NCBI RefSeq assembly: GCF_000150275.1
Contig: NW_002060948.1
Coordinates: 3,424,512-3,488,511 of the forward strand
Direction: 5' to 3'
Length of the DNA: 64,000 nucleotides
Source: Trichoplax adhaerens
Lineage: Eukaryota; Placozoa; Uniplacotomia; Trichoplacea; Trichoplacidae
The translations under genes were made by a program, and so were the position numbers. The notes under the pieces are model-generated. The model worked only from the letters and a program-made list of their open reading frames with translations, made no database searches and had not been told where the DNA came from. Position 1 is the first letter of the stretch. The number at the start of each line of letters is the position of its first letter. Positions 60,599 to 64,000 of the stretch are shown in pieces.

Positions 60599-63500
60599 TT
60601 ATAATTCATCACGAGTCGCACCTTTCTGCATATTATTATCGTCTTCTGGACCTCTATCATCGTCTTCTGGACTTCTTTCATCGTCTCCGGGACCATCCTC
60701 TCCTTCTTCTTCTTCATCTTCCTCATCACCATTACCTTCATCGTCTCTACCGTCTGCTTCATTTCTTTCTTCGTCGTTTTGATCATTAGGATTTCCACTC
60801 TCTCCACGCGGCTCAAATAGGTGGTACCCGTTTTCTACAGAAATCCCTTTTCCGTCATCCAATCGTATATTTTCATCGCTCTCTGGATCCATCGAATCTT
60901 TTTCAGGAACTTCTGGACGTTCCTTACGATAAACATAGCTATCAGCGTAATCATTAACATGCTCAGGTGGCATATCTTGATCAAAAAGTTTCATTGTTTT
61001 CTTATAATTATTTCTCGTCTCCTCTTTGGTTATGATGCCATCCCCATTGGTATCCATTTTTTGTTTAATCTTATTTTAAAAGTAATAATTAGCGATAATT
61101 TTAGGTAAAACTGTTCAAGTTTACAAAATATCGCTGTAATAGTTACTTGCTTCCATTCGCTAGTCTTTATTATTTAGATAAAATGCATATAAGCGATTAT
61201 GATTCATTTTATCTTGTTACGTAATATTACGAATACCTCATTAGCTATCCTTTCAGAACCACCTAATGTTCCCTAGAGTTGAAAATGATCAAACAATTAA
61301 TTGTCTTAGAATAGAACAAGAGTTCGCATGAAGTTGCATCTTACCACGTAGGCTTCTGTGAATTTCTTGCCATCAAATATGCCTGATTTACCTATGGCTT
61401 TCTTAAATATCGGTCTTGAAAACAGCAATTAAACAATTTAGAAGATAAATATTAGATTCTATATAGCACAACTTTATACCGTCATATTTATGTGCTGTAA
61501 TCACTGTGCGAAAAAACAATATCAGACTAACTGTATATGTTGCTAAGCTATAATTATCCAGTTATATGATAATAAGAGTAATGTAGCTAAATTGTTCGAG
61601 CTTTTATATCAACTTGTAATACTTTGACACAATCATCAGCATTATAAGCTTTAATTCAGCACATTTAAGAAACAAAGACACATTACAGTCGATCCCTTAA
61701 ATTTTTGTAAGATTACAGAATATTACTCGAATTTAATTGTATGGAATGGTGCCTAAGAAGATGCCTGATTAAATGCATCTACAGGTAGTCTATCATAATT
61801 TCATCATGAAACCAATATTTCATACGAATACTACTGTAAAAGTGAAGTAGTTCACTATGAATTAGATATTATGTCAGAAAATTTAAAAATTTAATTCTAA
61901 TTATTCTAGGTGCTAGAATTTTTGAACGTGAAATATCTAATAGAAATGCACACGAATGTTAGATAATTTTCTTTTCAGTACAAATATTTAATCTAATTTA
62001 TCGAATTTTATTCGATAGCTTGTACGTAATGTTTATTGAAAGATTTCTATAACTGTAACTTACGAGACTTCACTTCGTGTAAATTGACGATATTCATATT
62101 GCAAAGTATTTGCTGGATCCATTTCATTGAATATAATCATATTTTTCCATGACTGCATAGGTAAAGCCTTGATATCATCAACTGATATGGTTTCCTTATC
62201 ATCAGTTATTTGCAAGCTATCTTTGTACTAAAGATAAAATATAGAATCAAATTATTGCTTTGGGCTTGCCCAAGTAGATTCAGTACAGAAAATTCATTCT
62301 TAAAATTTCAAGCATGAACATTTATTTTCTTTCTGCTCTTAGTTACAACGTACTATTTTATATCCTTTTTGATACTTCTCTCCTTCAAATTCACCAAGAT
62401 AATCCTTTAAAGTAGAAGATATATTAAATATAGGCAAGATAACATCAAGATTATTTATGACTATCATACGCTTTCAACTAATATGATGAGATTAATTCAA
62501 ATATGTAGTAAGCTATAATGCAGAAAATAGTTGCATACCCTGACAACATGCTTCAGTAGTTTTTTTGCGGGTAGAATCGACTTCTTTGCTTTTTTAAAAA
62601 TATGTAGGAAGCTATCCCTATTGGCGAATATTTAAATTGCCTTAGTAGGTGAGCAATAGTTATAACGATATATCTACATAAAATTGAACATCTGAAAATA
62701 AACCAAGGAACTATCCTTTAAAAATGATAACGATATTATCATATATTAAAATTACAGTAACGTATTTGAATAAGTATTTCAAGTTTATATCTAAACCAAA
62801 GTTGATATGAACTAGTTCTTAGAGATTAATAAAAATATAACCTATAATGCTTAGGTTCATGTAGACCCATCGTTAACGAACCAATACCATCAAAATCCCA
62901 AGCAACTTCTACATCTGTCAAATTTTTATACGTTGCATTTTCACAACTTTTGCTATCAAATTTTTTTGTATGTGTTGTTCGGCGAGAGAATAGATATGAG
63001 ATGGCCATATTTTTGTCGCCAAAGGATCGCACATGATGTAAAGTACCTAATATTATCATAAGGCAATGTCGAATTAGATTGCTTGTATTACAATTATGAT
63101 CGAACACTTTTCAATATATAGCATTAAAATCCAAACCCATAAATTTTACTTTCTCTGAGGTCAACATATACTCATGTTTATAATTATACATATAGTAGTC
63201 TTAATCATTCTGGAACATGGCTCGTACTTAATTACGATCTAATATCAATTTAATATACATAGCTGTTTATAGTCTATTTATGCAATTGGTGGAAACTTGA
63301 GTATACATATTACATATTGGATCATCGCCTCATTTCAATCTGTAAAGCAATTTCAAAAGCATAAGCTCACCGTAAGGAACATAGAGACAATCGCCGGCAG
63401 AGACATTAGCATACCAATACGGACAATCTTTAAATTTGGAGAACTGGATTAAATCAACTTTATCTACTTTTAAAACAGAATAACCGCCACCATCCATTGC

Positions 63501-64000
63501 TGGTTCTCTTGCTAAAGGTACCATATGTTCATATTTGGGGCTAATGAGTAACCAGTTTTTGGTTCCATTTAATACACAATTAAGAATATTTGCTATTTAT
63601 TGAAGAGAAATAACTTGATATCAAAATGTAGCATTACTTGAGGATATCTTGACTTCAAAATGATTATTAATGGTGATTAGAAAATGTTATTCTACTATTC
63701 AATAATCTGCAAGATTAGAGATGGAACTAAATTTCTACTCTAATATTGGCTTGTAGAATTGAATAGGTAAAGATACATTAAAAACATAATGATGTGGACG
63801 CCATCTTTTGAAAAGTAATATCGCAATAGTACTTACGAGCATCCTTGTGTAACAAACTTTTAGTTCCTCCATTACTCATCCAGTAATTGATTTCAACTAA
63901 GGAATCCTCAAAAATACCACAGGATAAGCAAGGTGGAACAAGAATATCGCGATACATTGGTTTAGGCAATTGGGAAACGACATATTTATTTTCTTCGACA
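60599..64000 (-). CDS. ER-luminal JmjC/EF-hand protein, RDEL-terminated (J5), 5' end outside the window
   Basis: Exon 1 is cut by the right edge (63837-64000 and beyond). It is followed by 63371-63592, 62842-63046, 62539-62617, 62354-62404, 62064-62227, 61345-61414, 61237-61272 and 60599-61069, all phase-consistent. The visible part of exon 1 ends with the HKD iron motif (SLLHKDA). Exon 2 has the 2OG lysine (NGTKNW) and GDCLYVPY, and exon 3 has the distal histidine (TLHHVRSFG). Exon 9 opens with a textbook EF-hand loop (DTNGDGIITKEE), shares DSYVYRKERPEVP with J4, and continues into the longest acidic tail of the family (over 80 mostly Asp/Glu/Gly/Asn residues) before RDEL. It is probably an active, calcium-binding ER-luminal 2OG oxygenase; the signal peptide cannot be seen here. 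Confidence 0.87.

Noticed and set aside
60589-60789. His/Leu-rich plus-strand ORF and Met/Lys-rich minus ORF (60580-60816)
   Set aside because: Shadow frames of the acidic GAT/GAA repeats in J5 exon 9.
1-64000. CRISPR array, bacterial operons, IS elements
   Set aside because: Spliced eukaryotic genes throughout; no regularly spaced identical repeats and no transposase or reverse transcriptase ORFs seen.
1-64000. tRNA or rRNA genes
   Set aside because: I scanned spacers for the T-arm pattern and rRNA-like blocks and saw none; a tRNAscan/Infernal run would be decisive.

Overview
This is eukaryotic, animal-type nuclear DNA. It is AT-rich, most genes are split by short GT-AG introns (roughly 40-700 bp), and the recognisable products are metazoan: a CFAP74-type axonemal protein, a cathepsin A-type serine carboxypeptidase, a failed-axon-connections (FAXC) homologue and secretory-pathway 2-oxoglutarate (2OG) dioxygenases. 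Compact genes, small introns and tandem families suggest a placozoan such as Trichoplax or Hoilungia. That is inference; no sequence here proves the species.

Layout. (1) 1-13.6 kb, minus strand: four tandem paralogues of a secreted 2OG-Fe(II) oxygenase. The first is cut by the window edge and carries a one-base frameshift; the other three are intact two-exon genes of 630, 623 and 612 aa. Each has two tandem double-stranded beta-helix (DSBH)-like halves, and only the C-terminal half keeps the iron ligands. (2) 13.6-16.3 kb: non-coding, with a degenerate array of about 150-bp repeats. (3) 16.3-28.0 kb, minus strand: one 47-exon gene for CFAP74, reconstructed almost completely. (4) 30.9-35.3 kb, plus strand: two intronless genes, the carboxypeptidase and FAXC. 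(5) 38.8-64 kb: five tandem genes (one plus, four minus, the last cut by the right edge) sharing a nine-exon plan: signal peptide, JmjC/cupin-8 domain, EF-hand-like region with one canonical calcium loop, long acidic tail and an HDEL-like C-terminus. The third has lost both iron-binding histidines and has a frameshift ahead of its RDEL.

How the genes fit together. Two unrelated dioxygenase families, both with signal peptides, are amplified within 64 kb. The JmjC/EF-hand family should reside in the ER lumen, since it carries retrieval signals, calcium-binding loops and acidic tails like those of reticulocalbin-type proteins. The first family has no retrieval signal and is probably secreted or held by partners. 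Both could hydroxylate secretory-pathway proteins; no substrate can be read from the sequence. CFAP74, the carboxypeptidase and FAXC are single-copy neighbours with no evident functional link. The strongest candidate for an undescribed system is the JmjC/EF-hand/acidic-tail/XDEL family. Exon boundaries were assigned by eye from splice signals, phase and paralogue comparison.
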